Shown in pieces: positions 28,614 to 37,110 of a DNA stretch of 63,830 nucleotides. The stretch is from Vibrio genomosp. F10 str. ZF-129 (lineage in GTDB: Bacteria; Pseudomonadota; Gammaproteobacteria; Enterobacterales; Vibrionaceae), in contig NZ_AJYQ02000128.1 in assembly GCF_000287055.2 (NCBI RefSeq), forward strand, positions 1 through 63,830, given 5' to 3'. The position numbers and the translations under genes were made by a program. Numbering within the stretch: the first letter of the stretch is position 1; every line of letters begins with the position of its first letter. Below the pieces are notes generated by a model. It saw nothing but the letters and a program-made list of their open reading frames with translations. It did no database searches and was not told the DNA's origin.

Positions 28614-28806
28614 TATTGTCATGCGCTGTGCGTTGACTTCCTAAGTGCTAGGCGGTGAACGCACACCGAGATCCATCGACAAAGATCCTAAATTAAGCCC
28701 CTAAACTATAGTATGAACAATGTAAAAGCCTGACTTACCTAATAATACCTTTTTATTTATCTACGCTATACTCTTGTTGATCTATCTAACAATAAGACAG
28801 GGCAAG

Positions 28807-29703
28807 ATGAGTAAGCAGTTAAAAAATATTATTATCTTTAGTGAAGTGTACTCTCAGGGAAACTATCGTGATGCCTCGGCAAACCTGGGTATGTCGATAG
28901 CCACCATTTCTAGGGCAATCAATGAACTGGAAGAAGACAGCGAAGTTCAGTTGTTTATCAACGTCAAAGGCGAATTTCGTCCGACGGTTTATGCCCATAC
29001 GCTTTACGAACGATTAACCGTGACTAATACAGAACTTGTGAGCACTTATAACCTGTTTAAATCCGACAGTCACTGCGTTAACGTGCTTATCCCACCACAG
29101 CTATCCTCCTCGAATTTGGTTGAAAAACTGGTGGAATACAATCAAGAGTTTGATGTTGCTCTCGTCATTAACGAAGCGCACAGATACGGCTCTTATGACG
29201 AAGCCTATACCGCACTGGTGAATGGCGAACTGGATTTTATGTTGGATGGCTACCCCAATAAAGCCAATAGCTTTATTTCAGAGCATATCGGCGAGTTCAA
29301 CGTCTCACTGATTGCGTCTAAGAAGTATCACGACTCCATCAGCGTGAATGACATAGACGAAAAAACCAAGTTCGCTAAATATTCTTGGCTGGGGCAAACG
29401 GGCGATTATTTTCACCAGCATTTTGGCGTGACACCGGAAAAACAGGTTGGATTTGTCACTCAAAACGCGACGAACTATTTTCAGGTGGTGAAAGAGACCC
29501 CTTTTATCGGTATCTGCCGAACGGATATCCTTCCTAACTTAGAAAAACACTATGTCTATGATGAAAGTCCATTCATGACGGCCAACATATATTTTGTTAC
29601 CACAAAAGCGGCCTTACACAACAAGCCGGTAGTAAAGTGGTTTTATGAAAACTTTAAAAACAGCGACCAGATGATTCCGAATAGAGAATTAAAGATGAAG
29701 TGA
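28807..29703 (+). CDS. LysR-like transcriptional regulator
   Basis: A 298-aa protein with an N-terminal winged helix-turn-helix (NYRDASANLGMSIATISRAINELEEDSEVQLF) and a C-terminal periplasmic-binding-like effector domain (about 90-290). I start at ATG 28807 after AGGGCAAG; the open frame extends to 28774 without an RBS. The DNA-binding half departs from typical LysR sequence (INVKGEFRPTVYAHTLYERL) and resembles the protein at 37727-38653, so the two are paralogues of one diverged branch. It sits between the TSP3 lipoprotein and katG and may control the chitin/redox/surface genes; the paired palindromes at 17994 and 32711 are candidate sites. The effector is unknown. Confidence 0.8.
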   Translation: MSKQLKNIIIFSEVYSQGNYRDASANLGMSIATISRAINELEEDSEVQLFINVKGEFRPTVYAHTLYERLTVTNTELVSTYNLFKSDSHCVNVLIPPQLSSSNLVEKLVEYNQEFDVALVINEAHRYGSYDEAYTALVNGELDFMLDGYPNKANSFISEHIGEFNVSLIASKKYHDSISVNDIDEKTKFAKYSWLGQTGDYFHQHFGVTPEKQVGFVTQNATNYFQVVKETPFIGICRTDILPNLEKHYVYDESPFMTANIYFVTTKAALHNKPVVKWFYENFKNSDQMIPNRELKMK

Positions 29704-29742
29704 TCTGGGATCCAAGTGTCCTCGAGGGATGAAAAAGCGATA

Positions 29743-29859
29743 AGACGCTATTTTAATTAGACGCTATTATAATTAGACGCTATTTTATATTAGACGCGAT
29801 TGTTTATTAGACGCGATTGTTTATTAGATGCGATTGTTTATTAGAAGCGATTGTTTACA
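29743..29859. repeat. 16/17-bp degenerate tandem repeat x7
   Basis: Units begin AGACGC: two of 16 bases (AGACGCTATTTTAATT type) then five of 17 (AGACGCGATTGTTTATT type); the copies at 29792-29808 and 29809-29825 are identical. It lies between the convergent regulator and katG genes. Confidence 0.9.
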
Positions 29860-29908
29860 AGAGAGTGAGTGATTTTTTGTAACCAAACAAACAGATCACT
29901 CACTCTCT
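29860..29908. terminator. Inverted repeat between convergent genes, possible terminator
   Basis: Perfect 14-bp arms AGAGAGTGAGTGAT / ATCACTCACTCTCT around a 21-base loop that includes a T5 run. It has no T tract after either arm, so terminator function is uncertain. Confidence 0.5.
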
Positions 29909-29946
29909 GAAACCGAACCTCTTCAGTTTAGTCTTGCCTAAATGAA

Positions 29947-32349
29947 TTAATGGCGCTCAAGATCAAGCTGCATGACCTTAACCCAAGCCTGAACAAAATC
30001 GGTAACAAAACGATTTTTTGCGTTATCAAAAGCGTACACTTCTGCAACGGCTCTGAGCTCTGAGTTTGAACCAAAGATCAAATCCACCGGTGTTGCCGTG
30101 TATTTCACCTTACCTGTTTTCAGCTCAACACCCTCGTATATGCCTTCTGATTTCGCTTTTCGCCACTGAATGGACATATCCAACAAATGCACAAAATAAT
30201 CATTATTGAGCGTACCCGGCTGGTCGGTAAACACACCATGAGAGCTACGATCTGTATTCGTATTCAGTGCGCGCATTCCTCCGATAAGCACCGTCATTTC
30301 TGGGATGGTTAACGTCAGTTGATCCGCTTTGTCGACCAACGCCTCAACCGGAGACAGCGAATAGCCACTCTGATCATCGCTTTTTTGATAAAAATTGCCT
30401 TCATAAAAATTACGGAAGCCATCAGCATGCGGTTCAAGCACAGCAAAAGAAGCCACATCTGTGTTTTGTTGTGTTGCATCGGCTCGCCCTGGGGTAAAGG
30501 GGACGGTGACGTTAACGCCAGCCTCTTCAGCGGCTTTCTCAATTGCCACAGCGCCACCTAAAACAATCAGATCCGCAAGCGACACCTGTTTATTGCCCTT
30601 AGTGGGTTGGTTACCCGCTGACTGGTTAAAAGCGGACTGAATGGATTTTAGCTCCGTGATCACACGCTTGAGTTGTTCAGGGTTATTCACCGCCCAATTC
30701 TTTTGCGGTTCTAGAGCAATACGAGCACCATTGGCTCCTCCGCGCCTATCCGAATCGCGGTAAGACGAAGCCGATCCCCAGGCAACATTTATCAATTCAG
30801 GCACCGTTAATTCAGAGCCAAGCACGCTTTGCTTCAAATCAGCAATATCTTTGTCGTTTACCAATGTGTAATCGGGTGTTGCAATTGGATCTTGCCAAAT
30901 AAACGCTTCGTCAGGAAAATCATCACCCAAGTAGTGACTGCGTGGGCCCATATCTCGATGGGTAAGCTTAAACCAAGCCTTAGCGAATGAAAGGCGATAC
31001 GCATCTGGGTCGGCTAAAAAGTGCTCTGCGATCTTTTTGTATTCAGGGTCGAACTTAAATGCTAAATCAGCCGTCGTCATCACAGGAGGATTAAACTTCC
31101 CCTTTACGTGTGCGTCAGGAACCGATTCATGCAACGATTCATCTGTTGGCACCCACTGAATCGCGCCTGCGGGGCTATGCACCTGCTCCCATTCAAAGTT
31201 CAGCAAGTTTTGAAGGTACAGCGATGTCCAGCTTGTTGGGGCTTGCGTCCACGCACCTTCCAGCCCACTGGTGATCGTATCTTCCGAGTGGCCTTTGCCG
31301 CATTTATTTTGCCAGCCTAGCCCTTGCTGTTCTATGGAGGCGGCTTCGGGTTCTGCGCCCAAACACTCCGATGATTTGTGAGCGCCATGCATCTTACCAA
31401 AGGTATGTCCACCCGCCACAAGCGCCATAGTTTCTTCATCATTCATCGACATACGGCCAAAAGCCTCACGTATGCTTTTAGCAGAAGCGAGAGGATCCGG
31501 AACCCCATTAGGCCCTTCCGGGTTAACATATATCAGGCCCATATGGGCGGCGGCTAATGGTTTTATTAACTCACCTTTCTCATTGCGCCTATCACTTGCG
31601 AGCATTTCTAATTCAGGCCCCCAATAAACAGTATCAGGCTCCCAATCATCGGTGCGCCCTGCGGCAAACCCGTAAGGGGTAAAGCCCATATTCTCTAAAG
31701 AAACATTACCAGCGAGCACAATCAAATCGCCCCAGGAAATACTTTCACCGTACTTTTTCTTCACCGGCCACAACAAGCGCCTTGCTTTATCTAGGCTCGC
31801 ATTGTCAGGCCAACTGTTCAGTGGTGCAAATCGTTGCTGTGCGCCACTTGCGCCGCCTCGTCCGTCAAGCGTGCGGTACGTGCCTGCCGAGTGCCAAGCC
31901 ATACGAATGAAAAACGGACCATAGTTCCCCCAGTCTGCTGGCCACCATTGCTGAGAATCGGTCAGGGTTGCATTAATATCCTTTTTCAAAGCCACCAAAT
32001 CAATGTCGCTAAACGCTAGCTTATAATCAAAATCTTCCCCTAACGGATTAGATCGTAAATCATGGTCACGAAGTGGTGACAGATCAAGCTGATCTGGCCA
32101 CCAAAATTGATTGGATTTGGCGTGTTTAGCCTGTGAGTGTGATGCTGACTTTCCCTCATTATTGCTATATGAGGCGTCTGCAGACCCCAATTTATTTTTA
32201 GTAATATCGCCCTTAGGTGCCGCCACTGGAGCGGCAAACAGTACCGTGGCCCAAAAAACCACCGCGACCAAAGTGATCAAAATGGCCAAAGCAGTTAAAG
32301 GGATAAGAATGGGGTTAGTAGAACGGGTTAATTTTTCTGAAGTATTCAT
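29947..32349 (-). CDS. katG: Catalase-peroxidase, exported or membrane-anchored
   Basis: An 800-aa bifunctional heme enzyme that removes H2O2. Distal-site RMAWHSAGTYR with R149, W152 and H153; WGDLIVLAGNVSLENMGF; the adduct tyrosine in GLIYVNPEGPNG; and proximal-His region DEETMALVAGGHTFGKMHGA. The C-terminal non-catalytic duplicate follows (ELINVAWGSASSYRDSDRRGG). Unlike cytosolic KatG (about 730 aa), it starts with a hydrophobic segment (LIPLTALAILITLVAVVFWATVLFAAPVAA, about 15-44) that should act as a signal or anchor, followed by a ~35-residue polar linker. This resembles periplasmic KatP-type enzymes. Its neighbours include exported heme-c and Tat proteins, so it may protect the periplasm from peroxide. 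Confidence 0.93.
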   Translation of the reverse strand: MNTSEKLTRSTNPILIPLTALAILITLVAVVFWATVLFAAPVAAPKGDITKNKLGSADASYSNNEGKSASHSQAKHAKSNQFWWPDQLDLSPLRDHDLRSNPLGEDFDYKLAFSDIDLVALKKDINATLTDSQQWWPADWGNYGPFFIRMAWHSAGTYRTLDGRGGASGAQQRFAPLNSWPDNASLDKARRLLWPVKKKYGESISWGDLIVLAGNVSLENMGFTPYGFAAGRTDDWEPDTVYWGPELEMLASDRRNEKGELIKPLAAAHMGLIYVNPEGPNGVPDPLASAKSIREAFGRMSMNDEETMALVAGGHTFGKMHGAHKSSECLGAEPEAASIEQQGLGWQNKCGKGHSEDTITSGLEGAWTQAPTSWTSLYLQNLLNFEWEQVHSPAGAIQWVPTDESLHESVPDAHVKGKFNPPVMTTADLAFKFDPEYKKIAEHFLADPDAYRLSFAKAWFKLTHRDMGPRSHYLGDDFPDEAFIWQDPIATPDYTLVNDKDIADLKQSVLGSELTVPELINVAWGSASSYRDSDRRGGANGARIALEPQKNWAVNNPEQLKRVITELKSIQSAFNQSAGNQPTKGNKQVSLADLIVLGGAVAIEKAAEEAGVNVTVPFTPGRADATQQNTDVASFAVLEPHADGFRNFYEGNFYQKSDDQSGYSLSPVEALVDKADQLTLTIPEMTVLIGGMRALNTNTDRSSHGVFTDQPGTLNNDYFVHLLDMSIQWRKAKSEGIYEGVELKTGKVKYTATPVDLIFGSNSELRAVAEVYAFDNAKNRFVTDFVQAWVKVMQLDLERH

Positions 32350-32374
32350 GGAGCACTTTCTCCTGGATATGACA

Positions 32375-32429
32375 GGTTATGGATTATCAACGTGTTATGA
32401 GTTATCAATAAGATATGTGTTATCAATGT
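32375..32429. repeat. Degenerate TTATCAA repeats upstream of katG
   Basis: Three imperfect copies of a GTTAT(GA)GTTATCAA-type unit of about 17-19 bases in the katG leader region. It is part of the 708-bp divergent spacer 32350-33057, which contains no gene I can support. Confidence 0.5.
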
Positions 32430-32710
32430 GCGTGGTCATCAGACTGCATATTCGGAACTGTACCCCAATTTTTCTGCTTATAACGTAATCACTATGATTC
32501 ATAAAAAGACAGGCACTTAATCGACGGTTAGTTTGTTGAAATATCGCTACTGTTGTTTTTGTAAATTAGGTCGTTGATGTCTTTGTGACTACCTGTCGTC
32601 TGGTTTAATTAATTGTTTTATAAAGTTTTTATTATTTATTTTGCGATATTTCTCATCCATTTTCTTCGCTCAATTAGAGACAAATTCATCCCAAAGTTCC
32701 CTTTCTAATC

Positions 32711-32729
32711 ATGAAACGAGCCGTTTCAT
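32711..32729. promoter_or_regulatory. Palindrome, candidate operator (copy 2)
   Basis: Arms ATGAAACG / CGTTTCAT around AGC, matching 19 of the 20 bases shared with the palindrome at 17994-18014. It is located between divergent katG and the OmpA gene. Confidence 0.5.
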
Positions 32730-32802
32730 TGTCTCGCTGTGCCTCGGCTGTAAGAATCGCTCCAACTCAGTGAGAGCGGGCGTGATTTCAAGGCGTGACG
32801 TA

Positions 32803-32850
32803 AAGGTCTAGCTTCAAGGTCTAGCTACTAGGTCTAGTAGGTCTAGTTTC
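32803..32850. repeat. AGGTCTAG tandem repeats x4
   Basis: Four copies of AGGTCTAG spaced 9-14 bases apart in the katG-OmpA spacer. Confidence 0.7.
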
Positions 32851-32940
32851 TACACGAAGAAAACGGTCCCTCTTGAAGTCAGGTCTCACTGCTGAAAGGT
32901 CAAGTGAACGTCAAAACATGAACGACCTTGGTGCGCTCCC

Positions 32941-32988
32941 TTGGTCATCTATTAACTTGGTCATCTATTAACATGGCCATCCATAAAA
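32941..32988. repeat. 16-bp tandem repeat x3
   Basis: TTGGTCATCTATTAAC twice exactly (32941-32956, 32957-32972) and a degenerate third copy, followed by a doubled AAGTAACCATT. It lies 70 bp before the OmpA start. Confidence 0.85.
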
Positions 32989-33057
32989 AAGTAACCATTG
33001 ACAAAGTAACCATTAATTAAACGGAACATCATAGTTAATGACTAGGAGTCTTAGAAA

Positions 33058-34206
33058 ATGAAAATACAAAAAATAGCCATCGTCATCAGCTTATTGCTTT
33101 CTACAGGCGCCTCGGCAGGCGGCATTCATGAAGAGGGCGAGTTTTACCTGGGCGGTAAAGCAGGAGGCTCTATTTTTGGTGAGCCATGCGACGGCAACAG
33201 TGTCGATTGTGAAGATGCCACTGAAGCCCTGGGTTTGTATGGCGGTTATCAGATCAACAAATGGCTGGCGTTAGAAGGCGGTTATGACTACCTAGGTGGG
33301 CCAACCGCAACCTACCCAGCGATAGACCAACCTAACAGCCAGGTTGATTATGAAAGCACCGTGCAGGGGTTCGAATTGGGCCTAAAAGCGGATTACGCCC
33401 TAACAGAGCGACTGGCTCTATTTGGTAAAGGCGGAACAATGCTGTGGCAGGTAGACAACGACGCTAACGAGCCGATAAAAGGGTCAATCAATGAGAGCGG
33501 CTCTGGAGCATCACTCATGCTGGGCACCGGGTTGGAGTACCGTTTGTCACCCAGTTTGAGCACCCGCTTGGAATACCAATACATCGAAAGCGTGGGGGAT
33601 GATTCAACCGGCTCATCTGATGTGCATGTTGTTAGCTTGGGGCTGGATTACCGTTTTGGAGGCGCGTCGAACCATTCAACGTCGCCATCGCCTGTTGAAG
33701 CCCGAGCGAGCGAGCCAATGACGGATAGGGAAGAAAAGGCCAAAGACATGATGCAAGAAGACATGATGCAAGAAAAGATAGCAGCCGTCGCCGTGGCCCC
33801 CCAGGTTATTGAAACGTTCACGCAAGTGCTGAGTGGGTCAAGTAATGAAGCGCTGTTTGAAAGCAACAGTACCGAGATGTCCGCCGAGCTGAAAGTACAA
33901 CTGCTGCATGTACTTGAACGCTTGCAACGCTACCCAGAAACAACGGTGCAGATCATTGGTCACACCGACAGCCTGGGCGACGCCAATTACAACCTGTCGC
34001 TCTCGGAAGTCCGTGCACAAAAAGTGGCGGATTACCTAGCGTCTCAAGGGGTATCTCGTCAGCGCATGACGGTGAAAGGTGTCGGGGAGCTCAACCCGAT
34101 CGCATCGAATGACACCGCGGGTGGTCGAGCCCACAACCGCCGAGTCGAAATCGTGTCACCAGAAGTGACGACACAAAGCACAATCATTGAACAGAAAGAA
34201 CAATAA
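33058..34206 (+). CDS. OmpA-family outer-membrane protein
   Basis: A 382-aa protein; AGGAG precedes ATG. Signal peptide MKIQKIAIVISLLLSTGASAG, an 8-stranded OmpA-type barrel (about 25-205, ending SLGLDYRFG), a linker with the tandem DMMQE DMMQE, and a C-terminal OmpA peptidoglycan-binding domain (about 255-370: ETTVQIIGHTDSLGDANYN, SEVRAQKVADYLASQGV, NRRVEIV) with the Asp and Arg that grip diaminopimelate. It should anchor the outer membrane to the cell wall. The stop lies 12 bp before the TSP3/lectin lipoprotein gene, which has its own RBS, so the two form an operon and may form a surface unit. Confidence 0.9.
   Translation: MKIQKIAIVISLLLSTGASAGGIHEEGEFYLGGKAGGSIFGEPCDGNSVDCEDATEALGLYGGYQINKWLALEGGYDYLGGPTATYPAIDQPNSQVDYESTVQGFELGLKADYALTERLALFGKGGTMLWQVDNDANEPIKGSINESGSGASLMLGTGLEYRLSPSLSTRLEYQYIESVGDDSTGSSDVHVVSLGLDYRFGGASNHSTSPSPVEARASEPMTDREEKAKDMMQEDMMQEKIAAVAVAPQVIETFTQVLSGSSNEALFESNSTEMSAELKVQLLHVLERLQRYPETTVQIIGHTDSLGDANYNLSLSEVRAQKVADYLASQGVSRQRMTVKGVGELNPIASNDTAGGRAHNRRVEIVSPEVTTQSTIIEQKEQ
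33745..33774 (+). repeat. In-frame 15-bp tandem repeat x2 in the OmpA gene
   Basis: GACATGATGCAAGAA twice, encoding DMMQE DMMQE in the linker before the OmpA C-terminal domain. Confidence 0.9.
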
Positions 34207-34218
34207 AGGAACACCATA

Positions 34219-36051
34219 ATGATGACAATAACCAATAAACAACGAATGAAAATGGTGGCGCCGTTAATGGCGGCGCTGCTACTGAGCGCCTGTGGTGACA
34301 AAGGCGATGAAGGTTTACCTTCCCAAACAACGCTCGCTGGTGACAGCCAAATGTGTGAAGTCAGCCCAGGTTTTTCTATTGCGTGTGACGATGACAATGA
34401 TGGTATCTCTGATGCGGATGAACTCCTCAACGGAACCAACCCGAATGATCCGAATGACCCAGTACAAGGGGGCGATAAAGACACCGACGGCGATGGCATT
34501 AAAGACGGCCAAGAAGTGACGGAAGGTTGGGACAAAACCGACCCGAATGACCCAGTGCAAGGGGGCGCTAACGACACCGACGGTGATGGCATTAAAGATG
34601 GCCTGGAAGAAATAGAGGGCTGGGACAAAAACGATGCCAACAATCCCGTGCAAGATGGCAACCAAGACAGCGATGGCGATGGCCTTAAAAATGGCCAGGA
34701 AGAGGTAGAGGGCTGGGACGACAACGACGCCAACAACCCAACCGACGGTGGCGATCAAGACAGCGATGGTGACGGCATTAAAAACGGCCGAGAAGAGCTA
34801 GAAGGGTGGGATGACAACGACGCGAACAACCCCGTTGAAAATGGCCACAACGATAGCGATGGCGATGGCTTCCCAGCGGGGCAAGAATGGCTAGAAGGGT
34901 GGGATGACAACGACCCGAATAACCCGATATCGTCAGAAAACGTACAATCGGTCGAGTTGGTTCTGAGTAACAGTGTGGTTAAGCCCGGTCTTGGGTTGCA
35001 AGCAAGCATTGATTACCAGGCGCAAGGGTATTCAGACACCTTCACCACGTTGGATGTGCCCGATGCGGATCATGTCAGCTGGGGCATCGTTGATGCGAAT
35101 GGCGATAGTGTTGTAGGGTTAACCCCAACCAGTGAAGGCCATGTGACTATACCAGAGTCTGCCGAGGTGATGGATTATGTTGATGAGCCACTGACCATGC
35201 AGGCAACGTTTACCGAAGAGGGCTGGTTTAAACACCAAACTCCGCAGGAAAAAACGTTCACTGTGACACTGGCAGAGGTGTCAAGCTCTGAGGTGGCGCT
35301 GTTAAAAGACGGAGCACCGTTAGAGGGTAGCGAGATTAATATTGGTGATAGTATTCAAGCCCAAACCACGGTCACCCTGGCCGACGGTAGTGAGATTCTA
35401 GCGCCGTCGGATGCATCGACGGGCACGTGGAGTATAGACCAGGCAGCGATGGACCTAGGTGTGACGATTGATCCGGTGACCGGTGAGTTGGATACATCAG
35501 GTGTGGACAATGCGGCCGTTGGTGAAGACGGCGTCAGCATATCGATCAGTTGGACAGGGGCAGGTAGCCTTGAAGGGGGCGAAGGTAGCATAACCGTTAG
35601 GATTGAAGGATATGCATTTGAGATTACGAAGATAAGTGACACGTTGTCAATCGGGCCTTTGGTGACGGTTTCGATGGCGGAGAGCCTCGAAAACGGGATT
35701 GAGATAGGGTATACGGCTGCAGGCGATTATGCATATTATACGTGGGATGACGCAGAAGCGTATTGCGCCGCCACGTCGGGTGGGTTGATGGATGTGGGTC
35801 AATTGAATACGTTGGCAGATTGGATGGATGGCAACACCGAGATGAGTGAGCCGTATCGTCGTGGCTTAGGTTATGTGCAGACGGTAAGCAATACGATCGT
35901 AAGGAAAGACGCGTGGTATATATGGGGCGAAATAGGAAGTGATGGTGGACGTTGGACTGTAAGTGGGTGGGTAGGGGGAGAGGCGAATGTGATAGAGACA
36001 AGGTCGAAGAATTTTCTTAAGATCGCGTTAGCCTGTGCCTACCCTGGGTAG
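34219..36051 (+). CDS. Lipoprotein with TSP3-like repeats and a C-terminal lectin-like domain
   Basis: A 610-aa protein; AAAGGA precedes ATG 34219. Lipobox LLLSAC at about residue 20. Six repeats of about 31 residues (DSDGDGIKNGREELEGWDDN, DANNPV type, about 55-235) resemble the first half of the 50-aa units of the longer lipoprotein. Two Ig-like domains follow (about 235-460), then a terminal domain of about 130 residues: YYTWDDAEAYCAATSGGLMDV, DAWYIWGEIGSDGGRWTVSG, FLKIALACAYPG. The pattern W..A..YC....GG with late Trp/Cys is like DUF1566 or C-type-lectin folds used as variable domains in diversity-generating retroelements. The last 120 codons change base composition abruptly (29 G and 4 C in 35941-36000). 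A reverse transcriptase gene faces it 96 bp downstream. Confidence 0.8.
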   Translation: MMTITNKQRMKMVAPLMAALLLSACGDKGDEGLPSQTTLAGDSQMCEVSPGFSIACDDDNDGISDADELLNGTNPNDPNDPVQGGDKDTDGDGIKDGQEVTEGWDKTDPNDPVQGGANDTDGDGIKDGLEEIEGWDKNDANNPVQDGNQDSDGDGLKNGQEEVEGWDDNDANNPTDGGDQDSDGDGIKNGREELEGWDDNDANNPVENGHNDSDGDGFPAGQEWLEGWDDNDPNNPISSENVQSVELVLSNSVVKPGLGLQASIDYQAQGYSDTFTTLDVPDADHVSWGIVDANGDSVVGLTPTSEGHVTIPESAEVMDYVDEPLTMQATFTEEGWFKHQTPQEKTFTVTLAEVSSSEVALLKDGAPLEGSEINIGDSIQAQTTVTLADGSEILAPSDASTGTWSIDQAAMDLGVTIDPVTGELDTSGVDNAAVGEDGVSISISWTGAGSLEGGEGSITVRIEGYAFEITKISDTLSIGPLVTVSMAESLENGIEIGYTAAGDYAYYTWDDAEAYCAATSGGLMDVGQLNTLADWMDGNTEMSEPYRRGLGYVQTVSNTIVRKDAWYIWGEIGSDGGRWTVSGWVGGEANVIETRSKNFLKIALACAYPG

Positions 36052-36147
36052 ATTTCGGTTGGTGCCCGGTTTTGCTAATTATTTCGTTGTCTGATGGTGG
36101 TCAGCCGTTCCCGAATGCACCATCGCGTTAGCGGTATTAATTGGGGT

Positions 36148-37110
36148 CTAGGTCTTGCCATTTGCCTTCATGGTAATATTGGTAAGACCCGCTAATCCCC
36201 ATCGGCGCCAACGCGTGCAATAGGCCGCCACCCGCTCGCAGGCTTGAGCGTGACTCTTGCCTTGCTGTCGGGCCAGTGCGTAACACAGGCGGCATTTTGC
36301 AGCGAAATTTGACAGGGCTCTCGGCGCCACGCCGCAGAGCCCTTTTTCGTTCACTAGGTAGCCAAGCCAATCAAACCCCTTCTCGACCCGACCAATAAAC
36401 GTTTTGTCTGGGTGCTGGGCGAAACCAAACAGGTTGAAAAATTGATTCAGCCGGCGCACTGCGGTACGCAGTTGCCCATGGGTGCGAGTAAGAATGACAA
36501 AATCATCCATAAATCGCACATAATGGTTACCCGATCGACGGCACCAATCACTTAACGTTTTATCTACCGTATACAGTTGAAATCCGGCCAACAGTGGGCT
36601 AAGCGCACAGCTTCTCGGAATGCCGTTCAACGGAGTATGAAACGTGCCACCAAATTCGACACTGTAATGTAAAAACTGGCCGAGCAAGTTCAACAGGTTT
36701 GGGCAATGCACATACTCAGCGAGCTGATCAAGGAGGGGTATTTTTTGAATATTGGCGTAATAGCCTTTAATGTCGGTACGGCACACAAAACGGTACTGGC
36801 CCTGTTGAAGTTTGCGATGCAACGTGGCCACCGATTGCTTCGCCCCACCGTGGCCTTTCACATGCATACAGCTTTTGTGGCAGGGCAAAACAGGTCGCAG
36901 CGCCAAGGCGAGCAGCTTAAGCACTATAGCATCACGCGACGACCATACAACCGCCTCAGAGCCATCTGTCTTTGTGATGCGCTGCATGGGCGACAACCGA
37001 TACAGCCCAGAATGCAATTGTGGCTGTAGTGACAGTAATTCCTGTTGGGCGTTGAATCTGAAATGCCAGATATCAGCGTTAGGCGGGTGGTGCCTGCGTT
37101 GGTGGCACAC
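36148..37110 (-). CDS. Reverse transcriptase, non-intron type (possible retroelement RT)
   Basis: A 320-aa RT domain without maturase or endonuclease parts. Motifs: RLSPMQRI, FVCRTDIKGYYANI (catalytic Asp), GIPRSCALSPLLAGFQL, HYVRFMDDFVIL (catalytic FMDD), HPDKTFIGRVEKGFDWLGY. It lacks the GxxxSQ motif typical of diversity-generating RTs and has SP there, so it is closer to one of the unassigned RT groups. The listed start is GTG 37110, but the frame stays open to 37152 and reads WSLSKPYQQAYLW, which looks like genuine N-terminal sequence with no ATG/GTG/TTG; TGA at 37153-37155 lies upstream. The start may be lost or unorthodox (CTG 37143). Basic C-terminus (RWRRWGLAGLTNITMKANGK). It faces the lectin-like lipoprotein gene. 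Confidence 0.75.
   Translation of the reverse strand: MCHQRRHHPPNADIWHFRFNAQQELLSLQPQLHSGLYRLSPMQRITKTDGSEAVVWSSRDAIVLKLLALALRPVLPCHKSCMHVKGHGGAKQSVATLHRKLQQGQYRFVCRTDIKGYYANIQKIPLLDQLAEYVHCPNLLNLLGQFLHYSVEFGGTFHTPLNGIPRSCALSPLLAGFQLYTVDKTLSDWCRRSGNHYVRFMDDFVILTRTHGQLRTAVRRLNQFFNLFGFAQHPDKTFIGRVEKGFDWLGYLVNEKGLCGVAPRALSNFAAKCRLCYALARQQGKSHAQACERVAAYCTRWRRWGLAGLTNITMKANGKT

Noticed and set aside
28478..29859. Tandem repeats as a CRISPR array
   Set aside because: Units abut directly with no spacers and are degenerate; no cas genes are present.
34059..36001. Long antisense open frames under the TSP3 lipoprotein genes
   Set aside because: They arise from the repetitive Asp/Gly codons and G-rich end of the sense genes, are Ser/Pro- or Ile/Val-rich and lack RBS.
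36022..36132. Exact 11-bp repeat ATCGCGTTAGC at 36022-36032 and 36122-36132, 100 bp apart, as a possible template/variable repeat pair or att site
   Set aside because: Flanking sequence does not align beyond the 11 bases and the non-A positions disagree, so it does not behave as a template repeat; chance is adequate.
36148..37110. Group II intron
   Set aside because: The RT has no maturase X domain or HNH endonuclease part, and I saw no domain V-like hairpin next to it.
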